NCBI RefSeq assembly: GCF_030409805.1
Contig: NZ_JAUFQP010000013.1
Span: 874,501 to 938,500, forward strand
Direction of reading: 5' to 3'
Source: Algibacter miyuki
GTDB taxonomy: Bacteria > Bacteroidota > Bacteroidia > Flavobacteriales > Flavobacteriaceae
DNA: 64,000 bases
Shown here: positions 8,492 through 16,708 of the stretch, piece by piece
Position numbering within the stretch: position 1 is the first letter of the stretch
Layout: each line of letters starts with the position of its first letter
Made by a program: the position numbers and the translations under genes
The notes under the pieces: generated by a model
Databases searched by the model: none
Told to the model about the DNA's origin: nothing
What the model saw: only the letters and a program-made list of their open reading frames with translations

Positions 8492-11014
8492 TTATCCTTC
8501 GAAGTCCATGTCGTCATCTCCACCGCCATTATTGTTTCTTCTTTCATTACGCATTTTTTGTTGATTAAAACGGTATCTAAAAGATAAATTAATTTGACGT
8601 TGTCTGTATTGCGATTCATTTTCTCTTTGGAAAAACTCGGTAGTGGTTAAGGTTCTTCTTTTTCTAGAATTAAAAATATCTCTTGCATTTAAAGAAATTG
8701 TCGCATTATCATTTAATATCTCTTTACTAAAAGCTAAATCTAAACTAAACACTCCTTTATTTATACTTTGTGCATCTTCGCTAGCACCTTTGTAAAAGGC
8801 ATTTGTTTGCCAATCAATGCTAGATGGTAAAGCAATTTTACTACTAAAACGAGCAAACCAACTTGTGTTTTTAGCACTATAATCTACACCGTTAAATTCC
8901 CCCTTAGTATTAAATTGAAAGGCGTTAAAGCTCGTATTTAATCTAAGCCATTTGTTAGGATTGTATAGTACGCCAAATTCAGCACCTGTTCTATCGTTAG
9001 ATGATAAGTTAACAGGAATGGTTCTAATAATATCAATACCATCGGTAGTTTGTTGACCTGTATTTTCTTCTACACGCTCAAAAGAATCTGTTTCATGTTG
9101 GTAATAAACCGAAGTTGTTAAGGTTAATTCATCCCAACGTTTTAAATAACCTACATCGAAAGCGCTAGCAAACGCCGGGCTTAAATTAGGGTTTCCTTGA
9201 AATACATTAGTTCGGCTAGAACGTGACGGGAAAGGGTTGATAAAATACCCGCGAGCTCTATTAATTCGTCTGTTGTAACCTAATGTTACGCTTTCCTCTT
9301 CATCAGAATCTGCTCCTGCTAAATTGTATATTAAGTTAACTGTAGGGAAGAGGCCTAAATAATTTCTATCAAAATTAGTATCAATCGGGAAACCAAAAGC
9401 TTCTTGTAATTCTTCATTAGATAATCTAGAATTAATTTCACCTTTAAGTTGTGTGTTTTCTAAACGAAGGCCTAATAAAAAGGAGAACTTACCTAGCTTA
9501 GTACCGTATTGTGTGTAAAGGGCGTTTATGTTTTCAGTATAATCAAAAATGTTTGTTATGGTATCATTTACAAAAAAGCTGCTATTAGCAATATCTTCTT
9601 GTTCTAATGTATAATCTTTTATTTCATTTTTAAAATTACCTCTATAACCGGCTTCAAACCTGGCGTTTTCTCCAATAGGTAAAACATAATCTACTTGAAA
9701 TAGGTATTCTTTTTCATCTTCAATTTCGTTTACTATTTCTTGCTGAAAAGCATCTGGATTAGTTTTGTCGGTAAAAATATAATCTTCATTAATAGATGTT
9801 AATTTTTCTTCAGAGCCTTGCTCAAATTGTAAATCGGCAGTTAATTGATGGCCGTCATCATTAAACTTTGTTATATAGTTTAAAGCTAGTTGGTAGCTAT
9901 CTCCGTCTTCATCTTCCTTTTCATTTCTTAAGGTTTGTTCTACAATACTTCCGTTATTAAACCGATCGCTGTAATTTTCCGATAAATCGGCATCTTCACC
10001 ATATCTATAAAATACACTACCTGTTAATGATGTTTTATCAGATAAAAAGTATTCCATACCAAGGCTTCCATTATAACTACGTTTAATACGTGTTACGTCT
10101 TGATCTTCTCTAATTCTTTCGTATTCTGGAGTTTCGGTAATGCCATCAACTATTCTATCAAAATATTTGGTGTCGTTAAAACTATTTCTAGGCTCATCGG
10201 CATAACGATAACCTAAGTTGGAGAATAAATTAAATTTTTCTGTACGGTAATTTAAATTTGCTGAAAGACCAAGGTTTTCAGGATCACCAACTGTTAAGTT
10301 AAACGAACCATTAACACCTAATGTTTCTTTTTGCCTTAGTATAATATTTAAAATACCCGCCGTACCTTCAGCATCATATCTTGCCGATGGCGATGTAATT
10401 ACTTCAACACGTTCAATGGCTTCTGCCGGTAATTGACTTAAAACATTAGTATCTCCAAAACCAGCCATTGCAGACGGTTTTCCGTTAATTAAGATTCTAA
10501 CATTTTCGTTTCCTCTTAAACTGATACCGCCTTCAATATCAACAGCAACAGAAGGCACGTTGTTTAAAGCATCGCTTACGGTACCACCTGCAGTAGTTAA
10601 ATCTTTACCTATATTGTAGATTTTTTTGTCAAGTTTAATTTCTACTGTGGTGCGTTCGGCAATAATTTCAACTTCACCTAAAGCTTCAGTATCTAAGTCT
10701 AAAGAAAAGGACCCGATGTTTTCCGATTTTTCAAGTTTTTTATCGGTAATAGTTATTGTTTTAAACGAAATATATTCAATAGTAATATCGTAAAGTCCAC
10801 GTGCAACAGGAATAGAAAAATCACCTTTCATGTTGGTAATGCCTCCGGTTACAATTTTATTCTCTTTTTTGCTAAAGAAAGCAATAGTAGCGTATTCTAA
10901 AGGTTGATTGGTTTCTTTATCAATCACTTTTCCGCTTATTGTTACTTCTTTTTGTGCAAACAAGAAGGTTGAAAATAAACTAAAAAGGACGAATAATTGT
11001 ATGCTTTTTCCCAT
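8492..11014 (-). CDS. TonB-receptor-like outer-membrane barrel protein
   Basis: Large outer-membrane protein of the Bacteroidota 'outer membrane beta-barrel' family related to TonB-dependent receptors; 840 aa. Signal peptide MGKSIQLFVLFSLFSTFLFAQ, then a carboxypeptidase-regulatory-like (CNA-B fold) domain at about 24-105 (VTISGKVIDKETNQPLEYAT), a plug domain at about 120-220 (NNVPSVAVDIEGGISLRGNE, LINGKPSAM), and a long barrel to the C-terminus. The last barrel strand (RQRQINLSFRYRFNQQ) is followed by a 25-residue tail of Arg/Asn, Gly and Asp, which is unusual because barrels normally end at the last strand. The substrate is unknown and no SusD partner is present. A -7 promoter box lies 35 bases upstream. 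Confidence 0.9.
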   Translation of the reverse strand: MGKSIQLFVLFSLFSTFLFAQKEVTISGKVIDKETNQPLEYATIAFFSKKENKIVTGGITNMKGDFSIPVARGLYDITIEYISFKTITITDKKLEKSENIGSFSLDLDTEALGEVEIIAERTTVEIKLDKKIYNIGKDLTTAGGTVSDALNNVPSVAVDIEGGISLRGNENVRILINGKPSAMAGFGDTNVLSQLPAEAIERVEVITSPSARYDAEGTAGILNIILRQKETLGVNGSFNLTVGDPENLGLSANLNYRTEKFNLFSNLGYRYADEPRNSFNDTKYFDRIVDGITETPEYERIREDQDVTRIKRSYNGSLGMEYFLSDKTSLTGSVFYRYGEDADLSENYSDRFNNGSIVEQTLRNEKEDEDGDSYQLALNYITKFNDDGHQLTADLQFEQGSEEKLTSINEDYIFTDKTNPDAFQQEIVNEIEDEKEYLFQVDYVLPIGENARFEAGYRGNFKNEIKDYTLEQEDIANSSFFVNDTITNIFDYTENINALYTQYGTKLGKFSFLLGLRLENTQLKGEINSRLSNEELQEAFGFPIDTNFDRNYLGLFPTVNLIYNLAGADSDEEESVTLGYNRRINRARGYFINPFPSRSSRTNVFQGNPNLSPAFASAFDVGYLKRWDELTLTTSVYYQHETDSFERVEENTGQQTTDGIDIIRTIPVNLSSNDRTGAEFGVLYNPNKWLRLNTSFNAFQFNTKGEFNGVDYSAKNTSWFARFSSKIALPSSIDWQTNAFYKGASEDAQSINKGVFSLDLAFSKEILNDNATISLNARDIFNSRKRRTLTTTEFFQRENESQYRQRQINLSFRYRFNQQKMRNERRNNNGGGDDDMDFEG

Positions 11015-11048
11015 GCCGATCTTTTAAATTATAAATTTAATTGAACTG

Positions 11049-11056
11049 CAAATTTA
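11049..11056 (-). promoter_or_regulatory. -7 box TAAATTTG for the receptor gene
   Basis: Complement of CAAATTTA, 35 bases before the ATG at 11014. Confidence 0.45.
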
Positions 11057-11113
11057 TGGGTTGCTTTAAGTTAAGTGAGTTAAGTTTTTGTTAAAGTAAA
11101 CCTAAAAAACGGG

Positions 11114-11455
11114 CTAAATAATGTCTAAAATTAATTGTGGAGGCCTTCCAATAACGGCTTTGTTTCCGTTAACAACAATTGGGCGTTCTATCAATTTCGG
11201 GTTATTAACCATAGCATCAATCACTTCAGCATCGGTTAAGGTTTTTCCTTTAAAGTCACTTTTCCAAATGGCTTCATTTTTTCTAACTAATGCAATCGGT
11301 TCTATACCCAAAAGCGCAATAAGTTCGGTTAACGCTTTCGCGGAAAGGGTATCGTCTAAATATTTTACAATTTCGAATGGTTTTCCTGAATTCTCAAGGA
11401 TTTTCACGCCTTGACGCGATTTTGAACAGCGCGGATTATGATATATTTTGGTCAT
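11114..11455 (-). CDS. ArsC-family (glutaredoxin-linked) reductase
   Basis: Thioredoxin-fold protein of the ArsC/Spx/YffB superfamily, 113 aa. The N-terminus TKIYHNPRCSKSRQGVKIL carries the single catalytic Cys in the NPRCSKS motif of arsenate reductase ArsC, and the C-terminal part keeps RPIVV and GRPP, including the Arg used for oxyanion binding. No ars operon genes are nearby, so a general redox role is as likely as arsenate reduction. Its ATG overlaps the stop of the upstream HAD gene (TAATG), indicating translational coupling. It contains 14-base motif copy 3 (11333-11346). Confidence 0.85.
   Translation of the reverse strand: MTKIYHNPRCSKSRQGVKILENSGKPFEIVKYLDDTLSAKALTELIALLGIEPIALVRKNEAIWKSDFKGKTLTDAEVIDAMVNNPKLIERPIVVNGNKAVIGRPPQLILDII
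11333..11346 (+). repeat. 14-base motif copy 3, CGCTTTCGCGGAAA
   Basis: Identical to copy 2 in reverse complement; lies within the ArsC-like gene. Confidence 0.6.
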
Positions 11456-12072
11456 TATAAATGAATGTTAAATGGTTTTAAATCTTCAATAAGGTTTTCG
11501 GGCGTTGTAAAATGAACTCCGTTTATACCGAAGGAGTTTGCTGCAACGATATTTCTTAAATTATCATCGATAAAAATGGCGTTTTCGGGTGTGATATTAT
11601 AACGCTCTAAGCAAATATCATAAATACGTTTAAATGGTTTTCTGGTTTTTTCATCACCAGAAACTACAATGCCATCAAACCAATCTAAAAACTCAAAATG
11701 TTTTTGCGCAATAGGAAAGGTTTCACTACTCCAATTTGTAAGGGCTACAATTTTGTAATCTTTGGTTGCTATTAGCTTTTCTAAAATAGCTACGGTTCCT
11801 GTTATTTTACCACCGAGCATGCGTTCCCACTGGCCGTAATACATTTCAATATAAGTTTGGTACTCCGGAAATTGTGATACTAATTCACTAGTAGCTTTTG
11901 CTAATGGATATCCTGCATCTTGATTTTCATTCCATTGCATGGTACAAATGTTAGAAAAAAACCATTGCATTTTTTTGCGGTCACCTTCAAATGCTTTTAA
12001 AAAAACGTATTCTGGGTTCCAGTCTATTAATACACCTCCTAAATCGAAAATTATGGTATTTATATCTTTCAT
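11455..12072 (-). CDS. HAD-superfamily phosphatase (YihX-like)
   Basis: Haloacid-dehalogenase hydrolase of subfamily IA, 205 aa, cytoplasmic. Motif I is IIFDLGGVLIDWNP with the nucleophilic Asp, motif II is ALTNWSSE, and motif III/IV is FKRIYDICL with FIDDNLRNI. The DLG pattern, with Gly at +2 instead of the acid/base Asp, occurs in YihX-type sugar phosphatases, so a phosphosugar substrate is plausible but unproven. First gene of a two-gene unit with the ArsC-like protein; one base overlaps. Confidence 0.88.
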   Translation of the reverse strand: MKDINTIIFDLGGVLIDWNPEYVFLKAFEGDRKKMQWFFSNICTMQWNENQDAGYPLAKATSELVSQFPEYQTYIEMYYGQWERMLGGKITGTVAILEKLIATKDYKIVALTNWSSETFPIAQKHFEFLDWFDGIVVSGDEKTRKPFKRIYDICLERYNITPENAIFIDDNLRNIVAANSFGINGVHFTTPENLIEDLKPFNIHL

Positions 12073-12124
12073 TTTTTTATTATGAATTTTATAGAGCGTT
12101 AGGCTAGAAGGGAATTAGTATGCT

Positions 12125-13235
12125 TTATAATTGATTCTCATCTACTTCTTTTTGCCCCATCATCATTAAATAAGCTTTTAGAAAAGGTTCTATATTGCCA
12201 TCCATAACCGCGTCAACATTACCTGTTTCGTGAGCTGTACGAACGTCTTTTACTAATTTATAAGGATGCATCACATAATTTCGGATTTGGCTTCCCCATT
12301 CAATTTTCATCTTTCCTGCCTCGATATCATCACGCTGCGCGAGTTGTTTTTGCAACTCAATTTCATACAATTGCGATTTCAGCATTTGCAAAGCACGAGA
12401 TCGGTTATCATGTTGAGAACGCGTTTCCGAACAAGATATTTGAATTCCGGTTGGTTTATGTGTTAATTGTACTTTGGTTTCAACCTTATTCACGTTTTGT
12501 CCACCTGCACCACTAGATCTAGCGGTGGTAATATCTAAATCGGCTGGGTTTATTTCAATTTCAATAGTATCATCAACTAGAGGATATACGTAAACCGATG
12601 CAAAACTGGTATGGCGTTTAGCATTACTATCAAATGGAGAAATACGAACCAAACGGTGTACGCCGTTTTCGCCTTTTAACCATCCAAAAGCAAAATCGCC
12701 TTCAATTTCTAAGGTTACGGTTTTTATTCCGGCAACATCACCTTCTTGAAAGTTTAATTCCTTTACTTTAAATCCGCTTTTTTCGGCATACATTAAATAC
12801 ATACGCATAAGCATATTGGCCCAATCGCAACTTTCCGTACCTCCAGCACCTGCGGTAATTTGAAGTACGGCACTGAGGCTATCTCCTTCTTCCGAAAGCA
12901 TGTTTTTAAACTCGATATCTTCGAGTAGGTTAGCTAATAAATCGTACTGGTTTTGAACGTCATCAGCTGTGGCTTCGTCTTCTTTGTAAAATTCGTATAA
13001 AACTTCTAGGTCTTCAATTCGAGTTCTTGCAGTGTTGTAATCTTCTACCCATTTTTTCTTCACACGAAGTGATTTCATTATAATTTCAGCGGCTTTAGAG
13101 TCGTTCCAGAAATTAGGGTCAAAGGTTTGTTCTTCCTCGTTCTGTATTTCAATTAATTTGGCGTCTATGTCAAAGATAGTGCCTAAGTTTATCGAGGCGG
13201 GTATTTAGATCTTTAATTTGATCAGTGGTTATCAT
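12125..13235 (-). CDS. prfB: Peptide chain release factor 2, with programmed +1 frameshift
   Basis: Releases finished protein at UGA and UAA codons. The gene is in two frames. It starts with ATG at 13235-13233 ([21 protein letters not shown]) and meets UGA at 13172-13170 in the context CTT TGA C, with AGG six bases upstream, the classic RF2 autoregulatory frameshift site. After a +1 shift it continues [20 protein letters not shown] and runs on to 12125. Hallmarks are the RF2-type segment [20 protein letters not shown], the catalytic loop [20 protein letters not shown] with GGQ, and the C-terminal helices. Total about 368 residues, normal for RF2. Low RF2 levels raise frameshifting, so the protein controls its own synthesis. 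Confidence 0.96.
13170..13183 (-). promoter_or_regulatory. RF2 programmed frameshift site
   Basis: Minus strand reads AGG CAC TAT CTT TGA C; the in-frame UGA at 13172-13170, slippery CUU-U and the Shine-Dalgarno-like AGG match the known prfB recoding signal. Confidence 0.92.
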
Positions 13236-13253
13236 ATTCAATTTTGTTTGAAA

Positions 13254-13261
13254 CAAAAATA
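13254..13261 (-). promoter_or_regulatory. prfB promoter, -7 box TATTTTTG
   Basis: Complement of CAAAAATA, 19 bases before the prfB ATG. Confidence 0.55.
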
Positions 13262-13317
13262 AGATTTCTTAATGTTTAAAAAAATTCAATATGTAAAAGT
13301 TTATAATCTTTTTTTTG

Positions 13318-13325
13318 TAATTTTG
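13318..13325 (+). promoter_or_regulatory. Promoter -7 box TAATTTTG before the first GT2
   Basis: Good -7 consensus; leaves a leader of about 115 bases before the ATG at 13446. Confidence 0.5.
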
Positions 13326-13445
13326 CAATGTTTTTTATAAAAACACTCCCTTTTACATCCTGAATTTATAGTTAGCAAGAAAATTTAATGAATGAAATTT
13401 AAATAGTAAATCTCCGGTTTTATCTATTTAAAAAATAAAACTATA

Positions 13446-14471
13446 ATGAAGTTAAGTATTATTTTACCTGTTTACAATGTTGAAAAATACATAGTGAAAT
13501 GTCTTGAAAGTATATATTTTCAAGATGTTAGTACCAATGATTATGAAGTTATTATAATTGATGACGGAACTAAGGATAAAAGTATGGAATTGATTAAGGA
13601 ATTCTCGAAAAAATACAATAATATTATTGTCCATCATCAAGAGAACAAAGGGCTTGCAAATGCCAGAAATAAAGGTATTGGTCTAGCTAAGGGGGATTAT
13701 ATATATTTTCTTGATTCTGATGATTACATAAAGGGAGGAGTCTTGTCTACGATCATGAGTACTATTGATTTATATGATTTAGATGTGCTGACTTTTAATT
13801 CAAAAAGTATTAATTATAGTGATATTTTGGATTCATTAGAAATTACTCAAAATAAAAACTTTAATGTTAATGTGGAGACAGGTGTCGAATATATTAGTGG
13901 CAGAAGTTACAAAAATGAAGTTTGGTGGTATGTTGTTAAAAAGTCATTTTTGGAAGATTTAAACATTTCGTTTTCAGAAGGAACATATGTTGAAGATGGT
14001 ATTTTTACTGCGAATGTATTGTTAAATGCAAAGAGAATAGCTCATATTCCTTTAGACATGCATAGATATGTGCAAAGACCGCAATCTATAATGAGTAAAA
14101 AAACACCTAGACATTATCATAAAATGGCGGTAGACATGGTTAATGTTGCTATAACATTTAAACCGTTGTTAGATTCTTTAGAACCAACATCTGAAATGCA
14201 AGTAAAAGCTTATAATAGATTAAAAGTAAGACAAGAATCTTATGTTTTTTTTGGTCTATTACGTATGTTGAGCTCCAATATTAGATTAAAAGAGGTGAAA
14301 TTAATATTAAATGAAGTAAGAAAAGCCAAAGCTTATCCTCTAACTGTTTTTGCGGGGCATGAGTATAGTGGGGCGACTTATAAGGCTCTATCATTTGTGT
14401 TTAGTAAGAAAAAACTGTTTTGTTTAGTGTTTAGAATAGCTAATCCTGTCTTAAGAAAAAGGGCATCGTAG
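13446..14471 (+). CDS. Glycosyltransferase family 2, copy A
   Basis: 341-aa inverting GT-A enzyme that moves a sugar from a nucleotide-sugar, probably in surface-glycan or capsule synthesis. N-terminal GT2 core: MKLSIILPVYNVEKYIVKCL (nucleotide-binding strand), EVIIIDDGTKDKSM, NKGLANARNKGI, and the metal-binding FLDSDDYI. The C-terminal 200 residues are shared only with copy B at 15668 (NEVWWYVVKKSF, MHRYV, LKVRQESYVFF). No signal peptide or membrane helix is clear, so it should be cytoplasmic or peripheral at the inner membrane. The two copies flank the threonine aldolase gene, which suggests duplication. Confidence 0.9.
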   Translation: MKLSIILPVYNVEKYIVKCLESIYFQDVSTNDYEVIIIDDGTKDKSMELIKEFSKKYNNIIVHHQENKGLANARNKGIGLAKGDYIYFLDSDDYIKGGVLSTIMSTIDLYDLDVLTFNSKSINYSDILDSLEITQNKNFNVNVETGVEYISGRSYKNEVWWYVVKKSFLEDLNISFSEGTYVEDGIFTANVLLNAKRIAHIPLDMHRYVQRPQSIMSKKTPRHYHKMAVDMVNVAITFKPLLDSLEPTSEMQVKAYNRLKVRQESYVFFGLLRMLSSNIRLKEVKLILNEVRKAKAYPLTVFAGHEYSGATYKALSFVFSKKKLFCLVFRIANPVLRKRAS

Positions 14472-14546
14472 ATGTTTAGTTGTATTGAATATCAAGTGGG
14501 ATATATTATTTGAGAATTAACATGTTAATTAATTAAGTATTTTAAA

Positions 14547-15563
14547 TTGATAATAGACCTAAGAAGTGATACAGTAACAAAACCATCGAAACCCATGTTG
14601 GAGGCCATGATGCAGGCACCTGTGGGAGACGATGTATTTCGAGAAGACCCAACAATAAATGCGTTAGAAACTCGAATAGCTAAAATGTTTGGTAAAGAAA
14701 CAGCTTTGTTTTTTCCGAGTGGTACCATGGCGAACCAAACAGCTATAAAGTTACATACCAATCCCGGGGATCAGGTTATTTGCGATAAATATGCACATAT
14801 TTTTAATTATGAATCTGGAGGAGCATCCTTCAATAGTGGCGTGTCTTGTCAATTGCTTGATGTTAATGATGGTATGTTTAAAGCTAGTGATGTTTTAAAC
14901 GCCATAAACCCAGAAGCTTATTATTATAGTAAAACAAGTTTAGTTGAAATTGAAAACACAGCAAATAGAAGAGGTGGTGCGTGTTGGGACTTTAAAGAGA
15001 TTGAAAAAATAAGAACGGTTTGTGACGAAAATAAACTTGGATTTCACTTAGATGGTGCACGTTTATGGAACGCCTTGGTCGCTAAAAATGAAACGGCTGA
15101 GCAATATGGGAAAGTATTCGATACCATTTCGGTATGTTTGAGTAAAGGTTTAGGCTGCCCCGTAGGTTCTGTTTTAGTTGGTGATGCAGCCATTATGCAA
15201 AATGCCATTAGACTGCGTAAAATATTTGGCGGTAATATGCGTCAGGCTGGAATTTTGGCTGCTGCCGGATTGTATGCTTTAGACCATAATATGGATCGTT
15301 TAGCTAACGATCATAGTAAAGCGAAAGAAATTGGTACGGTTTTATCTCAATTATCAAGTGTTAAATCGGTTGAAGCTATAGAAACCAATATTGTAATTTT
15401 TGAGTTGAATAGCGACGTAAACGAAAAAGAATTCACTAAAAAACTAGCCGATAAAAATGTTCATATTATTAGTATGGGCGGTAATAAATTACGCATGGTA
15501 ACGCATTTGGATTATACAGATGCGATGCATGAATTTCTAATTTCAACTTTAAAAAAACGATAA
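14547..15563 (+). CDS. ltaE: Low-specificity L-threonine aldolase
   Basis: PLP enzyme splitting L-threonine and allo-threonine to glycine and acetaldehyde. 338 aa. It begins IDLRSDTVTKPSKPMLEAMM, a hallmark of the family, followed by GDDVFREDPT, FFPSGTMANQTAI and the Asp of HLDGARLWNA; the PLP Lys lies in SVCLSKGLGCPVGS. The only usable start is TTG at 14547, because an in-frame TAA lies 21 bases before it and no ATG intervenes. It sits between two paralogous glycosyltransferases, with 75 and 104 bases of spacing. Confidence 0.94.
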   Translation: MIIDLRSDTVTKPSKPMLEAMMQAPVGDDVFREDPTINALETRIAKMFGKETALFFPSGTMANQTAIKLHTNPGDQVICDKYAHIFNYESGGASFNSGVSCQLLDVNDGMFKASDVLNAINPEAYYYSKTSLVEIENTANRRGGACWDFKEIEKIRTVCDENKLGFHLDGARLWNALVAKNETAEQYGKVFDTISVCLSKGLGCPVGSVLVGDAAIMQNAIRLRKIFGGNMRQAGILAAAGLYALDHNMDRLANDHSKAKEIGTVLSQLSSVKSVEAIETNIVIFELNSDVNEKEFTKKLADKNVHIISMGGNKLRMVTHLDYTDAMHEFLISTLKKR

Positions 15564-15667
15564 AATACAAGTTAGGCCTTCCGAAAGCTATTTATTATCT
15601 ATTAAGTATTTAGGTGGTATTGTTCAATAGATAAATTTGTTATTTTAGTCTTTGAAAAAACAAGTAA

Positions 15668-16681
15668 TTGAAGTTAAGTGTAATTATTCCTGTATATAAT
15701 GTTGAACGCTATATTATTAGATGTTTAGATAGTTTGGTGCATCAAGGTTTAAACGAAGGTGATTATGAAATCATCATCGTTAATGATGGCTCGAATGATG
15801 CAAGTATGGCTTTAATTGAAAGTTATAAATGGACGCATGAAAATATTTTTGTTCTTAACCAAGAGAATAGAGGTGTAGGGGCCGCCAGAAATACAGGGCT
15901 TTATGTCGCTAATGGGGAGTATATCTATTTTTTAGATCCTGATGATTATTTGGCAAATGATGTTTTAAAAACACTTTTGAATTATGCCATAGAACATCAA
16001 CCTGATGTTTTAACTTTTAAATCGCAACCAACTGAATTATTAACGCTAGTAGATTCTAAATCGAACTTAAATGACGAGTTGGAAATCGATAAAAAATCAG
16101 GAATTGATTATATCGCAAGTCATGGCTTTCAGAATGAAGTTTGGTGGTATTTTATTAATAGAAATTTTTTAAAATCAATTGAACTCCAGTTTATTGAAGG
16201 TCGATGGATGGAAGATGCCATTTTTACAGGAAAAATTTTGGTTAAAGCTAATAATGTTATTCATTTACCAATAGATGCGCATCGATATGTAAGAAATTAT
16301 GGTTCGGCAATGACGAGTAAAGAACCAAATCATTATTTAAAAGTTATCGATGATAATGCAAATGCAGCTGTTGCATATCATTCAATAATTAATAATCTTA
16401 AAATTAATAATAAAGCATGCTTGGTTAGATTAAGGGCTAAACAACAATCTTTTGTGTTTTTTCTTTTAAATAGAATATTAAAATCTACGATGAAAAGATC
16501 TGAGATTTTACCTTTATTAGAGAAAATGCAAAGTGTAAATGCATATCCTTTAAATGCTTTTATAGGACAGGATTATAATGGTTTAGGTTATTTTTCTATC
16601 GCAAAGATTTTTAGTAAGAAATACCTCTTCTATTTTATTTTTTTAGTAACCAATCCTTTTCTTAAAAGGAGTAAATATTAA
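15668..16681 (+). CDS. Glycosyltransferase family 2, copy B
   Basis: 337-aa paralogue of the enzyme at 13446. It shares the GT2 core (SVIIPVYNVERYIIRCLDSL, IIIVNDGSND, NRGVGAARNTGL, FLDPDDYL) and the unusual C-terminal half (NEVWWYFINRNF, DAHRYVRN, LRAKQQSFVFF, NPFLKRSKY). Copy B has DPDD where copy A has DSDD. The start is TTG at 15668 directly before AAG TTA AGT; at the same place copy A has ATG AAG TTA AGT, so the TTG is very likely the true start. Likely the same surface-glycan pathway as copy A. Confidence 0.88.
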   Translation: MKLSVIIPVYNVERYIIRCLDSLVHQGLNEGDYEIIIVNDGSNDASMALIESYKWTHENIFVLNQENRGVGAARNTGLYVANGEYIYFLDPDDYLANDVLKTLLNYAIEHQPDVLTFKSQPTELLTLVDSKSNLNDELEIDKKSGIDYIASHGFQNEVWWYFINRNFLKSIELQFIEGRWMEDAIFTGKILVKANNVIHLPIDAHRYVRNYGSAMTSKEPNHYLKVIDDNANAAVAYHSIINNLKINNKACLVRLRAKQQSFVFFLLNRILKSTMKRSEILPLLEKMQSVNAYPLNAFIGQDYNGLGYFSIAKIFSKKYLFYFIFLVTNPFLKRSKY

Positions 16682-16708
16682 TAAAGTTGGTTTTTAAAAA
16701 TGTTTATT

